Assembly (NCBI RefSeq): GCF_029837695.1
Contig: NZ_JAOEEA010000014.1
Coordinates: 81,103-145,102, forward strand
Source of the DNA: Pseudomonas sp. GD04019
GTDB taxonomy: Bacteria; Pseudomonadota; Gammaproteobacteria; Pseudomonadales; Pseudomonadaceae
Direction: 5' to 3'
DNA length: 64,000 bases
In this document: positions 37,386-52,002 of the stretch, one piece after another
Numbering within the stretch: the first letter of the stretch is position 1
How the letters are laid out: each line of letters opens with the position of its first letter
Made by a program: the position numbers and the translations under genes
The notes under the pieces: generated by a model
Told to the model about the DNA's origin: nothing
Seen by the model: the letters and a program-made list of their open reading frames with translations, nothing else
Database searches by the model: none

Positions 37386-37700
37386 TCAAGCGCCAACCGG
37401 CTTTTGGGTGGACTTGAAGACACGAATTTTCTTACCGTCTTCGACTTTGAAACCAACGCGGTCAGCCTTGCTGGTTTCAGTGTTGAAGATGGCGACGTTG
37501 GAAACGTGCAGGGGCGCCTCTTTCTCGACGATACCGCCCTGAACACCAGCCATCGGGTTCGGTTTGGTATGACGCTTGACGAGGTTGATGCCGCCGACGA
37601 TCAGACGATCGTCAGCCAGCACTTTCAGCACCTTGCCGCGCTTGCCCTTGTCTTTGCCGGCGATGACGATGATCTCGTCGTCACGACGAATCTTTTGCAT
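37386..37700 (-). CDS. rplX: 50S ribosomal protein L24
   Basis: 104 aa early assembly protein at the tunnel exit, with an N-terminal KOW motif (DDEIIVIAGKDKGKRGKVLK). It begins MQKIRRDDE. Spc operon, 12 bp after rplN. Confidence 0.99.
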   Translation of the reverse strand: MQKIRRDDEIIVIAGKDKGKRGKVLKVLADDRLIVGGINLVKRHTKPNPMAGVQGGIVEKEAPLHVSNVAIFNTETSKADRVGFKVEDGKKIRVFKSTQKPVGA

Positions 37701-37712
37701 GACGGCTTCTCC

Positions 37713-38081
37713 TTACAGCACTTCGGGGGCGAGCGAGACGATCTTCATGAACTTCTCGGAACGCAGTTCACGAGTCACCGGCCCGAAGATACGGGTGCCG
37801 ATCGGCTCTTGCTTGTTGTTCAGCAGAACAGCAGCGTTGCCGTCGAAGCGGATGATCGAGCCATCGGCACGGCGTACGCCGTGACGGGTACGGACCACAA
37901 CAGCGGTCATTACCTGGCCTTTCTTCACCTTGCCGCGCGGAATCGCTTCCTTCACGGTGACCTTGATGATGTCGCCGATGCCGGCGTAACGGCGGTGCGA
38001 ACCACCAAGGACCTTGATGCACATAACGCGACGAGCACCGCTGTTGTCAGCGACGTCGAGCATGGATTGAGTCTGAATCAT
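37713..38081 (-). CDS. rplN: 50S ribosomal protein L14
   Basis: 122 aa large-subunit protein that forms an intersubunit bridge and binds the silencing factor RsfS. It begins MIQTQSMLDVADNSGARRVM, the family signature. First gene of the spc operon; the gap to rpsQ is 22 bp and holds no obvious promoter, so readthrough from the S10 operon is likely. Confidence 0.99.
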   Translation of the reverse strand: MIQTQSMLDVADNSGARRVMCIKVLGGSHRRYAGIGDIIKVTVKEAIPRGKVKKGQVMTAVVVRTRHGVRRADGSIIRFDGNAAVLLNNKQEPIGTRIFGPVTRELRSEKFMKIVSLAPEVL

Positions 38082-38103
38082 ATCTTTCTCCGACCCTTAG
38101 TCC

Positions 38104-38370
38104 TTAGACTTCCACGGCACGTTCGAGGACTTCCACCAGGGCCCAGCACTTGGTCTTGGCCAGCGGACGGGTCTCGCGGATGGAGACCTTGTCGCCGATC
38201 TTGCACTGGTTGGTTTCGTCGTGAGCGTGCAGCTTGGTCGAACGCTTAACGTACTTACCGTAGATCGGGTGCTTAACGCGACGCTCGATCAGAACGGTGA
38301 TGGTCTTGTCCATTTTGTCGCTGACGACGCGGCCAGTCAGCGTGCGGACGGTTTTCTCAGCTTCAGCCAT
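38104..38370 (-). CDS. rpsQ: 30S ribosomal protein S17
   Basis: 88 aa 16S rRNA-binding protein with an OB fold (RTLTGRVVSDKMDKTITVLI; GDKVSIRETRPLAKTKCW). Last gene of the S10 operon, 2 bp after rpmC. Confidence 0.99.
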   Translation of the reverse strand: MAEAEKTVRTLTGRVVSDKMDKTITVLIERRVKHPIYGKYVKRSTKLHAHDETNQCKIGDKVSIRETRPLAKTKCWALVEVLERAVEV

Positions 38371-38372
38371 GA

Positions 38373-38564
38373 TTACTTACCTGCCTGCTGGTTGAGCACA
38401 GTCTTCACGCGAGCGATGTCGCGCTTCACTTGCGAGAGCAGGTGAGACTGCCCCAACTGACCAGTTGCCTTCTGCATACGCAGATTGAACTGGTCGCGCA
38501 GCAGACCGAGCAGTTGCTCGTTCAGCTGCTGAACCGATTTTTCACGAAGTTCATTCGCTTTCAT
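38373..38564 (-). CDS. rpmC: 50S ribosomal protein L29
   Basis: 63 aa tunnel-exit protein (MKANELREKSVQQLNEQLLG; DIARVKTVL near the end). The ATG at 38564 shares one base with the rplP stop codon (TGATG). An in-frame GTG one codon earlier is also possible. S10 operon. Confidence 0.98.
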   Translation of the reverse strand: MKANELREKSVQQLNEQLLGLLRDQFNLRMQKATGQLGQSHLLSQVKRDIARVKTVLNQQAGK

Positions 38565-38977
38565 CACATCACCGTCCGCTTAACAAAGGAGGTGGCGAGC
38601 GGCAGCTTTGCAGCAGCCAGGGCGAATGCCTCACGCGCCAGCTCTTCTGGAACACCTTCAATCTCGTACAGCACCTTGCCCGGCTGGATCTGGGCTACCC
38701 AGTACTCGACGCCGCCCTTACCTTTACCCATACGAACTTCGAGGGGCTTTTTGGTAACTGGCTTGTCCGGGAACACACGGATCCAGATCTTACCGCCACG
38801 CTTAACGTGACGAGTCAGAGCACGACGGGCCGATTCGATCTGACGAGCAGTCAGGCGACCACGGGAAACAGCTTTCAGGGCGAATTCGCCGAAGCTGACC
38901 TTGCTACCGCGATGGGCCAGACCACGGTTGTGGCCGGTCATCTGCTTGCGGAATTTTGTACGCTTGGGTTGCAACAT
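38564..38977 (-). CDS. rplP: 50S ribosomal protein L16
   Basis: 137 aa large-subunit protein near the peptidyl transferase centre, contacting tRNA. It begins MLQPKRTKFRKQMTGHNRGL; the loop GRMGKGKGGVEYW-type segment reads RMGKGKGGVEYWVAQIQPG. Its stop overlaps the rpmC start by one base. S10 operon. Confidence 0.99.
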   Translation of the reverse strand: MLQPKRTKFRKQMTGHNRGLAHRGSKVSFGEFALKAVSRGRLTARQIESARRALTRHVKRGGKIWIRVFPDKPVTKKPLEVRMGKGKGGVEYWVAQIQPGKVLYEIEGVPEELAREAFALAAAKLPLATSFVKRTVM

Positions 38978-38989
38978 GTTGCGTACTCC

Positions 38990-39676
38990 TTACTTAGCAG
39001 CTTTCTTACGAGGCGCCGGGGCGACAGGCTTCAGCTCTTCTTGGCGGCCACCGATGACCTCACCTTTGAAGATCCAAACCTTCACACCGATCACACCGTA
39101 GGTGGTGTGCGCTTCGTAGGTGGCATAATCGATATCGGCACGCAGGGTGTGCAGAGGCACACGACCTTCGCGATACCACTCGGTACGGGCGATTTCCGCG
39201 CCGCCGAGACGACCACTTACCTGGATCTTGATGCCCTTGGCACCAATACGCATGGCGTTCTGTACGGCGCGCTTCATGGCGCGACGGAACATAACGCGGC
39301 GCTCCAGCTGCTGAGCAACGCTCTGAGCAACCAGCATACCGTCGAGCTCCGGCTTGCGGATCTCTTCGATGTTGATGTGCACAGGCACACCCATTTGCTT
39401 GGTCAGGTCCTGACGCAGCTTCTCAACATCTTCACCTTTCTTGCCGATCACGATGCCGGGACGAGCGGTGTGGATGGTGATGCGTGCGGTTTGAGCCGGA
39501 CGAGCGATGTCGATACGGCTTACGGACGCGCTTTTTAGTTTGTCTTGGAGGTACTCACGCACCTTCAGGTCGGCAAACAGATAATCAGCGTATTGACGCT
39601 TGTCTGCGTACCAGACGGAGGTGTGCTCCTTGACGATTCCCAGGCGGATGCCAACGGGATGTACTTTCTGACCCAT
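38990..39676 (-). CDS. rpsC: 30S ribosomal protein S3
   Basis: 228 aa protein at the mRNA entry channel with helicase function. It begins MGQKVHPVGIRLGIVKEHTS. The KH domain carries the GxxG loop in GIVIGKKGEDVEKL. The frame stays open 28 codons upstream, but 39676 is the family start. S10 operon, 13 bp after rplV. Confidence 0.99.
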   Translation of the reverse strand: MGQKVHPVGIRLGIVKEHTSVWYADKRQYADYLFADLKVREYLQDKLKSASVSRIDIARPAQTARITIHTARPGIVIGKKGEDVEKLRQDLTKQMGVPVHINIEEIRKPELDGMLVAQSVAQQLERRVMFRRAMKRAVQNAMRIGAKGIKIQVSGRLGGAEIARTEWYREGRVPLHTLRADIDYATYEAHTTYGVIGVKVWIFKGEVIGGRQEELKPVAPAPRKKAAK

Positions 39677-39689
39677 CTGATCGACTCCG

Positions 39690-40022
39690 TTACTTGTCCG
39701 CAACCTTGACAGTGATATGGCAAGACCGCTTGACGATGCGATCAGCACGGCCTTTGGCACGCGGCATGATGCGCTTCAGCGAACGCCCCTCGTTGACGAA
39801 AACGGTGCTGACCTTCAGGTCGTCAACGTCTGCGCCTTCGTTGTGCTCGGCGTTGGCTACGGCCGACTCCAGCACTTTCTTGATGATCTCGGCGGCTTTC
39901 TTCGAGCTGAAAGCCAGCAGGTTGAGCGCTTCGCCCACCTTCTTCCCGCGGATCTGGTCGGCGACCAAGCGGGCTTTCTGGGCGGAGATGCGAGCGCCCG
40001 ACAGCTTAGCGGCTACTTCCAT
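39690..40022 (-). CDS. rplV: 50S ribosomal protein L22
   Basis: 110 aa protein whose beta hairpin lines the exit tunnel and forms part of the macrolide site; the hairpin (VNEGRSLKRIMPRAKGRADR) has no insertion or deletion visible. It begins MEVAAKLSGARISAQKARLV. S10 operon. Confidence 0.99.
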   Translation of the reverse strand: MEVAAKLSGARISAQKARLVADQIRGKKVGEALNLLAFSSKKAAEIIKKVLESAVANAEHNEGADVDDLKVSTVFVNEGRSLKRIMPRAKGRADRIVKRSCHITVKVADK

Positions 40023-40035
40023 CGTTCCTTACCCC

Positions 40036-40311
40036 TTAACGCTTGGCTTTCTTGTCCGCAGCGTGCCCACGATAAGTGCGGGTACCAGCGAACTCGCCGA
40101 GTTTGTGGCCGACCATGTCTTCGTTCACGAGGACCGGGACATGTTGACGACCGTTATGCACAGCAATGGTCAGACCGACCATTTGCGGCAGAATGATGGA
40201 GCGACGCGACCAGGTTTTAACCGGCTTGCGATCATTCTTTTCCACCGCCACTTCGATCTTCTTCAGTAGGTGAAGATCGATAAAAGGACCTTTTTTCAGA
40301 GAACGCGGCAC
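40036..40311 (-). CDS. rpsS: 30S ribosomal protein S19
   Basis: 91 aa small-subunit head protein that pairs with S13. It begins MPRSLKKGPFIDLHLLKKIE and holds NGRQHVPVLVNEDMVGHKLG. S10 operon, 13 bp before rplV. Confidence 0.99.
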   Translation of the reverse strand: MPRSLKKGPFIDLHLLKKIEVAVEKNDRKPVKTWSRRSIILPQMVGLTIAVHNGRQHVPVLVNEDMVGHKLGEFAGTRTYRGHAADKKAKR

Positions 40312-40327
40312 TGTCGTATCCCTCTAA

Positions 40328-41149
40328 TTACTTACGGCGGCGAACGATCATGTTGTCGGTACGCTTGTTCGCACGGGTCTTCGCACCCTTGGTCGGGAAG
40401 CCCCACGGCGAAACAGGGTGACGACCACCAGAGGTACGACCCTCACCACCACCATGCGGGTGGTCGACCGGGTTCATGGCAACACCACGAACGGTCGGGC
40501 GAACGCCGCGCCAGCGAGTGGCACCGGCTTTACCCAGGGAACGCAGGCTGTGCTCGGAGTTGGACACTTCACCCAGGGTCGCACGGCACTCGGAGAGGAC
40601 CTTGCGCATCTCGCCGGAGCGCAGACGCAGGGTGACGTAGGCACCTTCACGAGCTACCAGCTGGGCGGAAGCACCAGCGGAGCGAACCAGCTGTGCGCCT
40701 TTACCCGGCTTCAGTTCGATCGCATGAATGGTCGAACCAACAGGGATGTTGCGCAGCGGCAGGCTGTTACCGGCCTTGATCGGAGCAGCGGCACCGGATA
40801 CCAGTTGATCGCCAGCACTCACACCTTTCGGGGCGATGATGTAGCGACGCTCACCGTCGGCGTATTTCAGCAGAGCGATGTGGGCGGTACGGTTCGGATC
40901 GTATTCCACGCGCTCAACGACGGCAGGGATGCCATCCTTGTTGCGACGGAAGTCGACCAGACGGTAGTGCTGCTTGTGGCCACCGCCGATGTGGCGAGTG
41001 GTGATACGACCGTTGTTGTTACGGCCGCCAGTTTTCGACTTCTTCTCGAGCAGCGGAGCATAAGGAGCGCCTTTGTGCAGCTCCTGATTGACCACTTTGA
41101 CCACGAAACGGCGGCCAGCGGAAGTCGGTTTGCATTTAACGATTGCCAT
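40328..41149 (-). CDS. rplB: 50S ribosomal protein L2
   Basis: 273 aa, among the most conserved ribosomal proteins, needed for subunit joining and peptidyl transfer. The C-terminal signature VAMNPVDHPHGGGEGRTSGG contains the conserved His. It begins MAIVKCKPTSAGRRFVVKV. S10 operon, 14 bp after rplW. Confidence 0.99.
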   Translation of the reverse strand: MAIVKCKPTSAGRRFVVKVVNQELHKGAPYAPLLEKKSKTGGRNNNGRITTRHIGGGHKQHYRLVDFRRNKDGIPAVVERVEYDPNRTAHIALLKYADGERRYIIAPKGVSAGDQLVSGAAAPIKAGNSLPLRNIPVGSTIHAIELKPGKGAQLVRSAGASAQLVAREGAYVTLRLRSGEMRKVLSECRATLGEVSNSEHSLRSLGKAGATRWRGVRPTVRGVAMNPVDHPHGGGEGRTSGGRHPVSPWGFPTKGAKTRANKRTDNMIVRRRK

Positions 41150-41163
41150 GATGCGCCCCTACC

Positions 41164-41463
41164 TTACTCAGCACTGCTGGTGAAATCGAGATCTTGGCCA
41201 GCCTGGAGGGAGACATAAGCCTTCTTCCAGTCGTTGCGCTTGCCCAGACCGCGAGCGGTACGCTTGGTCTTGCCCTGTACATTGACAGTGCGGACCTCGT
41301 CCACTTTCACGCTGAACAGGCTTTCGACGGCCTTCTTGATTTCCAGCTTGGTTGCATCAACGGCAACCTTGAAAACGAATTGGCTCTTACCATCTGCCAG
41401 CACGGAGGCTTTCTCGGAGATGTGCGGGCCAACCAGCACTTTGAATACGCGTTCCTGGTTCAT
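41164..41463 (-). CDS. rplW: 50S ribosomal protein L23
   Basis: 99 aa tunnel-exit protein and docking site for trigger factor and the signal recognition particle. It begins MNQERVFKVLVGPHISEKAS. Its start overlaps the rplD stop codon by 4 nt (ATGA), implying translational coupling. S10 operon. Confidence 0.99.
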   Translation of the reverse strand: MNQERVFKVLVGPHISEKASVLADGKSQFVFKVAVDATKLEIKKAVESLFSVKVDEVRTVNVQGKTKRTARGLGKRNDWKKAYVSLQAGQDLDFTSSAE

Positions 41464-42062
41464 GCCAGCAGCTCCTCGAATTTCTTCACGGCCGACACGG
41501 TTACCAGCACTTTGTCGAAGGCGATCAGGCTGACCGGATCGGTGCCTTGAACGTCACGAACATCAACGTGCGGCAGGTTGCGCGCAGCCAGGTACAGATT
41601 CTGGTCAACGGCTTCGGTAACGATCAGCACGTCGCGCAGACCCATACCGTCCAACTTGCCCAGCAGAGCCTTGGTCTTCGGAGCATCGACGGCGAAGTCT
41701 TCGACAACGACCAGACGATCCAGACGGACCAGCTCGGAGAGGATGGAGCGCAGAGCAGCGCGGTACATCTTCTTGTTCAGCTTCTGGCTGTGATCCTGCG
41801 GCTTGGCCGCGAAGGTCACACCACCGCCACGCCAGATCGGACCAACGCTGGAACCGGAACGAGCACGACCGGTGCCCTTCTGACGCCACGGCTTTTTGCC
41901 ACCACCGGTGACTTCAGCGCGAGTTTTCTGAGCACGGGAGCCCTGACGACCGCCAGCCATGTAGGCGACGACAGCCTGGTGCACCAGAGTCTCGTTGAAC
42001 TCACCGCCGAACGTGCGCTCGCTGACTTCGATAGCCTGAGCGCCATTTACATTCAGTTGCAT
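41460..42062 (-). CDS. rplD: 50S ribosomal protein L4
   Basis: 200 aa protein lining the exit tunnel; in E. coli it also represses the S10 operon. It begins MQLNVNGAQAIEVSERTFGG. The tunnel loop around KKPWRQKGTGRARSGS, where macrolide-resistance changes occur in other bacteria, is intact. S10 operon, 14 bp after rplC. The S10 leader here is short (about 60 nt), so E. coli-style L4 attenuation is not evident. Confidence 0.99.
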   Translation of the reverse strand: MQLNVNGAQAIEVSERTFGGEFNETLVHQAVVAYMAGGRQGSRAQKTRAEVTGGGKKPWRQKGTGRARSGSSVGPIWRGGGVTFAAKPQDHSQKLNKKMYRAALRSILSELVRLDRLVVVEDFAVDAPKTKALLGKLDGMGLRDVLIVTEAVDQNLYLAARNLPHVDVRDVQGTDPVSLIAFDKVLVTVSAVKKFEELLA

Positions 42063-42076
42063 CTCAGCTTCCCCTA

Positions 42077-42712
42077 TTAACCGCGAGCTTTGACAGCCGG
42101 ACGCACCAGCACGTCGCCACCGGTAGCGCCCGGAACGGCACCCTTGACCAGCAGCAGATTACGCTCGGCGTCGACACGGACCACTTCCAGGGACTGCACG
42201 GTCACGCGCTCGGCGCCAAGATGACCGGACATTTTCTTGCCCTTGAATACACGACCAGGAGTCTGGCACTGGCCGATGGAGCCCGGAGCGCGGTGGGAAA
42301 CGGAGTTACCGTGGGTATTGTCCTGACCGCGGAAGTTCCAGCGCTTGATGGTACCGGCATAGCCTTTACCTTTGGACTCACCGGTAACGTCTACCAGTTG
42401 GCCTGCTTGGAACAGTTCGGCAGTGATCTGATCGCCAGCCTGGTATTCGCCGTCCTGCAGACGGAATTCCCAGACGCCACGACCAGCAGCGACATTAGCC
42501 TTGGCGAAATGACCAGCCTGAGCCTTGGTCACGCGGGAAGCACGACGCTCGCCCACAGTTACCTGCACAGCGCGGTAGCCATCGCTTTCTTCGGATTTGA
42601 ACTGGGTGACGCGATTCGGCTCGATCTCAATGACCGTAACCGGAATGGAGACACCTTCTTCGGTGAAAATACGGGTCATACCCGCTTTCCGACCGACTAC
42701 ACCAATAGTCAT
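42077..42712 (-). CDS. rplC: 50S ribosomal protein L3
   Basis: 211 aa early assembly protein reaching the peptidyl transferase centre. It begins MTIGVVGRKAGMTRIFTEEG. The methylated Gln region FRGQDNTHGNSVSHRAPGS is present. An ORF extension to 42745 is not family-like. Second gene of the S10 operon, 83 bp after rpsJ. Confidence 0.99.
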   Translation of the reverse strand: MTIGVVGRKAGMTRIFTEEGVSIPVTVIEIEPNRVTQFKSEESDGYRAVQVTVGERRASRVTKAQAGHFAKANVAAGRGVWEFRLQDGEYQAGDQITAELFQAGQLVDVTGESKGKGYAGTIKRWNFRGQDNTHGNSVSHRAPGSIGQCQTPGRVFKGKKMSGHLGAERVTVQSLEVVRVDAERNLLLVKGAVPGATGGDVLVRPAVKARG

Positions 42713-42795
42713 GTTGTAAACCTCATGAGTGTACGGGGCTTTCACCCGCTATGGCCGCCCATTTCAGAGCGTTACACGACTAAAACCGCCAGGTT

Positions 42796-43107
42796 TTAGC
42801 CGAGGCTGATCTGCACTTCCACGCCTGCCGCAAGGTCGAGCTTCATCAGCGCGTCGACGGTTTTATCCGTCGGCTGGACGATGTCCAGAACACGCTTGTG
42901 GGTACGAATTTCGTACTGATCACGCGCGTCTTTGTTGACGTGCGGGGAGATCAGAACGGTGTACCGCTCTTTGCGAGTAGGCAGAGGAATAGGACCACGC
43001 ACCTGAGCACCAGTACGTTTCGCGGTTTCCACGATTTCCTGGGTGGATTGATCGATCAGGCGATGGTCAAAAGCCTTCAACCGAATACGGATTTGTTGGT
43101 TTTGCAT
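42796..43107 (-). CDS. rpsJ: 30S ribosomal protein S10 (NusE)
   Basis: 103 aa. A small-subunit head protein that also acts as NusE, binding NusB and NusG in antitermination. It begins MQNQQIRIRLKAFDHRLIDQ. The start at 43107 is chosen over 43140 on family length. First gene of the S10 operon, behind a strong promoter. NusG, its partner, is encoded at 58703. Confidence 0.99.
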   Translation of the reverse strand: MQNQQIRIRLKAFDHRLIDQSTQEIVETAKRTGAQVRGPIPLPTRKERYTVLISPHVNKDARDQYEIRTHKRVLDIVQPTDKTVDALMKLDLAAGVEVQISLG

Positions 43108-43172
43108 TTTGACCTCAGACTCTATCTCTGCTTTCCCCAACGGACGGACTACGCCCGTTAAAAGGAGGCGTG

Positions 43173-43201
43173 ATTGTACGGATGAGCCCCGAGGGTGTCA
43201 A
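43173..43201 (-). promoter_or_regulatory. S10 operon promoter
   Basis: TTGACA (43196-43201), 17-bp spacer, TACAAT (43173-43178) on the minus strand: a near-consensus sigma-70 promoter, 65 bp before rpsJ and just past the tufA terminator. CACGCC follows the -10, a GC-rich discriminator typical of growth-rate control. Confidence 0.85.
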
Positions 43202-43214
43202 CTTTTGACCAGCC

Positions 43215-43244
43215 AAAAGAAAAGGGCCCCGAAGGGCCCTTTTC
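43215..43244 (-). terminator. str operon terminator after tufA
   Basis: Stem GAAAAGGGCCC/GGGCCCTTTTC with a CGAA-type loop at 43219-43244, then CTTTTGG on the minus strand. It starts 15 nt past the tufA stop codon. Confidence 0.8.
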
Positions 43245-43259
43245 TCCAGCAGTCGTCGA

Positions 43260-44453
43260 TTACTCGATGACTTTGGCAACCACGCCGGCACCAACGGTAC
43301 GGCCGCCTTCGCGAATGGCGAAACGCAGGCCGTCGTCCATGGCGATCGGCTTGATCAGGGTGACAACCATTTTGATGTTGTCGCCCGGCATTACCATCTC
43401 AACGCCTTCCGGCAGTTCGCACGAACCGGTCACGTCGGTAGTACGGAAGTAGAACTGCGGACGGTAGCCCTTGAAGAACGGGGTGTGGCGACCACCTTCT
43501 TCTTTGGACAGAACGTACACTTCAGCTTCGAACTTGGTGTGCGGCTTGATGGTGCCCGGCTTGGCCAGAACCTGACCACGCTCTACGTCGTCACGCTTGG
43601 TGCCGCGCAGCAGAACACCGCAGTTCTCGCCAGCACGACCTTCGTCGAGCAGCTTGCGGAACATTTCAACGCCAGTGCAGGTGGTCTTGGTGGTTTCACG
43701 CAGACCAACGATCTCGATTTCTTCCTGGATCTTGACGATGCCGCGCTCAACACGACCGGTTACCACGGTACCGCGGCCGGAGATGGAGAACACGTCTTCG
43801 ATCGGCATCAGGAACGGCATGTCGATGGCACGAACCGGCTCAGGGATGTAGGCATCCAGAGTCTCGACCAGCTTCTTAACAGCGCTGGTGCCCATTTCGT
43901 TGTCGTCTTGGCCGTTCAGAGCCATCAGAGCGGAACCGATGATGATCGGAGTGTCGTCGCCCGGGAAGTCGTAGGTGGACAGCAGGTCACGAACTTCCAT
44001 CTCGACCAGTTCCAGCAGCTCAGCGTCGTCCACCATGTCGGCCTTATTCAGGAAGACAACGATGTAAGGAACGCCTACCTGACGGGACAGCAGGATGTGC
44101 TCACGGGTTTGCGGCATCGGGCCATCGGCGGCCGAGCAAACCAGGATCGCGCCGTCCATCTGGGCAGCACCGGTGATCATGTTCTTCACGTAGTCGGCGT
44201 GGCCCGGGCAGTCAACGTGCGCGTAGTGGCGAACGGCCGAGTCGTACTCAACGTGAGCGGTGTTGATGGTGATACCGCGAGCTTTCTCTTCCGGAGCGGA
44301 GTCGATCTTGTCGAAGTCGACCTTGGCCGAACCGAATACTTCGGAGCAGACGCGGGTCAGAGCAGCGGTCAGAGTGGTTTTACCGTGGTCAACGTGACCG
44401 ATGGTGCCAACGTTGACGTGCGGTTTGTTACGTTCGAATTTTTCTTTAGCCAC
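43260..44453 (-). CDS. tufA: elongation factor Tu, first copy
   Basis: 397 aa GTPase that brings aminoacyl-tRNA to the ribosome. G motifs: GHVDHGKT, DCPGHADYVKNM, NKADMVDD. It starts with GTG at 44453, whereas the second copy (59793) starts with ATG. The protein is identical to the second copy. By eye the DNA differs from it only at a few silent positions near both ends, a sign of gene conversion. Last gene of the str operon, 30 bp after fusA. Confidence 0.99.
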   Translation of the reverse strand: MAKEKFERNKPHVNVGTIGHVDHGKTTLTAALTRVCSEVFGSAKVDFDKIDSAPEEKARGITINTAHVEYDSAVRHYAHVDCPGHADYVKNMITGAAQMDGAILVCSAADGPMPQTREHILLSRQVGVPYIVVFLNKADMVDDAELLELVEMEVRDLLSTYDFPGDDTPIIIGSALMALNGQDDNEMGTSAVKKLVETLDAYIPEPVRAIDMPFLMPIEDVFSISGRGTVVTGRVERGIVKIQEEIEIVGLRETTKTTCTGVEMFRKLLDEGRAGENCGVLLRGTKRDDVERGQVLAKPGTIKPHTKFEAEVYVLSKEEGGRHTPFFKGYRPQFYFRTTDVTGSCELPEGVEMVMPGDNIKMVVTLIKPIAMDDGLRFAIREGGRTVGAGVVAKVIE

Positions 44454-44483
44454 GACAGTGAACCTCTTGCCTAAAGGGCTGAA

Positions 44484-46613
<2,130 letters not shown>

Positions 46614-46643
46614 AAAGCCCTCGCAAAAGAATGGAAGCCGTAA

Positions 46644-47114
46644 TTAGAAGCGGTAGTGCGAGAACGCTTTGTTGGCCTCGGCCATACGGTGCACGTCTTC
46701 ACGCTTCTTGACAGCAGCGCCTTTGCCTTCGAAGGCATCCAGCAGCTCGCCAGCCAGGCGCAGAGCCATGGACTTCTCACCACGCTTGCGCGCGCTTTCT
46801 ACCAGCCAACGCATGGCCAGGGCATTACGACGGGACGGACGAACTTCGACCGGAACCTGGTAGGTAGCACCGCCTACACGGCGGGACTTTACTTCGACCA
46901 GCGGAGCGATGGCGTCGAGAGCTTTCTCGAAGATCTCCAGGGGATCGCTGTTCTTGCGGGTTTTGACGGTTTCCAGAGCACCATAAACGATGCGCTCGGC
47001 AACGGCCTTTTTACCGCTTTCCATCACGTGGTTCATGAACTTGGCGAGAATCAGGCTTCCGTATTTCGGATCGTCCAGAATCTCACGCTTAGCTGCTACA
47101 CGACGTCTTGGCAT
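46644..47114 (-). CDS. rpsG: 30S ribosomal protein S7
   Basis: 156 aa 16S rRNA-binding protein of the small-subunit head, and in E. coli the repressor of the str operon. It begins MPRRRVAAKREILDDPKYGS. Str operon, with a 104-bp gap after rpsL, where in E. coli the S7 operator lies; no clear structure is seen here. Confidence 0.99.
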   Translation of the reverse strand: MPRRRVAAKREILDDPKYGSLILAKFMNHVMESGKKAVAERIVYGALETVKTRKNSDPLEIFEKALDAIAPLVEVKSRRVGGATYQVPVEVRPSRRNALAMRWLVESARKRGEKSMALRLAGELLDAFEGKGAAVKKREDVHRMAEANKAFSHYRF

Positions 47115-47218
47115 GATAAGCCCTCAAACGGTCTTCAGGTTAGCCCGGGACCATAACCAATCGGTTACGCCCGACCTTACTCTTATCGACTCAATAAATA
47201 GAAAAATGGCGAACCGAA

Positions 47219-47590
47219 TTACTTCGGACGCTTGGTACCGTACTTCGAGCGACCCTGCTTACGGTCTTTAACGCCGGTGGTATCCAGCGAACCGCGAACA
47301 GTGTGGTAGCGCACACCCGGAAGGTCTTTTACACGACCGCCACGGATCAGCACGACGCTGTGCTCTTGCAGGTTGTGACCTTCACCACCGATGTAGGAAG
47401 TGACTTCAAAACCGTTGGTCAGACGAACACGGCACACTTTACGCAGTGCGGAGTTCGGTTTCTTCGGCGTGGTGGTGTACACACGAGTGCACACGCCACG
47501 GCGCTGCGGGCAGTTCTGCAGCGCAGGCACGTCGCTCTTCTCGACGAGACGCTTGCGCGGCTGGCGTACCAGCTGGTTGATAGTTGCCAT
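47219..47590 (-). CDS. rpsL: 30S ribosomal protein S12
   Basis: 123 aa protein at the decoding centre. The two loops that determine streptomycin response have the sensitive form, Lys in TTPKKPNSALRK and Lys in GRVKDLPGVRYH. First gene of the str operon, with a promoter at 47676-47704. Confidence 0.99.
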   Translation of the reverse strand: MATINQLVRQPRKRLVEKSDVPALQNCPQRRGVCTRVYTTTPKKPNSALRKVCRVRLTNGFEVTSYIGGEGHNLQEHSVVLIRGGRVKDLPGVRYHTVRGSLDTTGVKDRKQGRSKYGTKRPK

Positions 47591-47675
47591 CTATAAGCTC
47601 CACTGTTGTCTTTCGACGCTATTGCCCTAAAGCAAAATGGCAGAGCTAGCGCCCTGCCAAATTTAGGGGTGCATG

Positions 47676-47704
47676 AGTCTAAAGAGACTCCCGCCCCCAG
47701 TCAA
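47676..47704 (-). promoter_or_regulatory. str operon promoter
   Basis: TTGACT (47699-47704), 17-bp spacer, TAGACT (47676-47681) on the minus strand, 86 bp before rpsL. The -35 begins 6 bp past the rpoC terminator stem. Confidence 0.75.
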
Positions 47705-47709
47705 GACGA

Positions 47710-47737
47710 GGCCCCGGGTGATTGCTCACCCGGGGCC
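47710..47737 (-). terminator. rpoBC terminator
   Basis: Perfect 12-bp stem GGCCCCGGGTGA/TCACCCGGGGCC with a 4-nt loop, 9 nt past the rpoC stop codon. The U tract is poor (CTCGTCTTG), so some readthrough into the str operon is possible. Confidence 0.75.
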
Positions 47738-47746
47738 CCTTCTCTA

Positions 47747-51946
<4,200 letters not shown>

Positions 51947-52002
51947 GGCCTTTCCTCCTCACAGACTCGCTGTGGCCGACGGTGCGGCCGCAGCAAGGCG
52001 TG

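Noticed and set aside
39677..39760. 28-codon N-terminal extension of rpsC
   Set aside because: S3 universally begins near MGQKVHP; the extension lies over the end of rplV.
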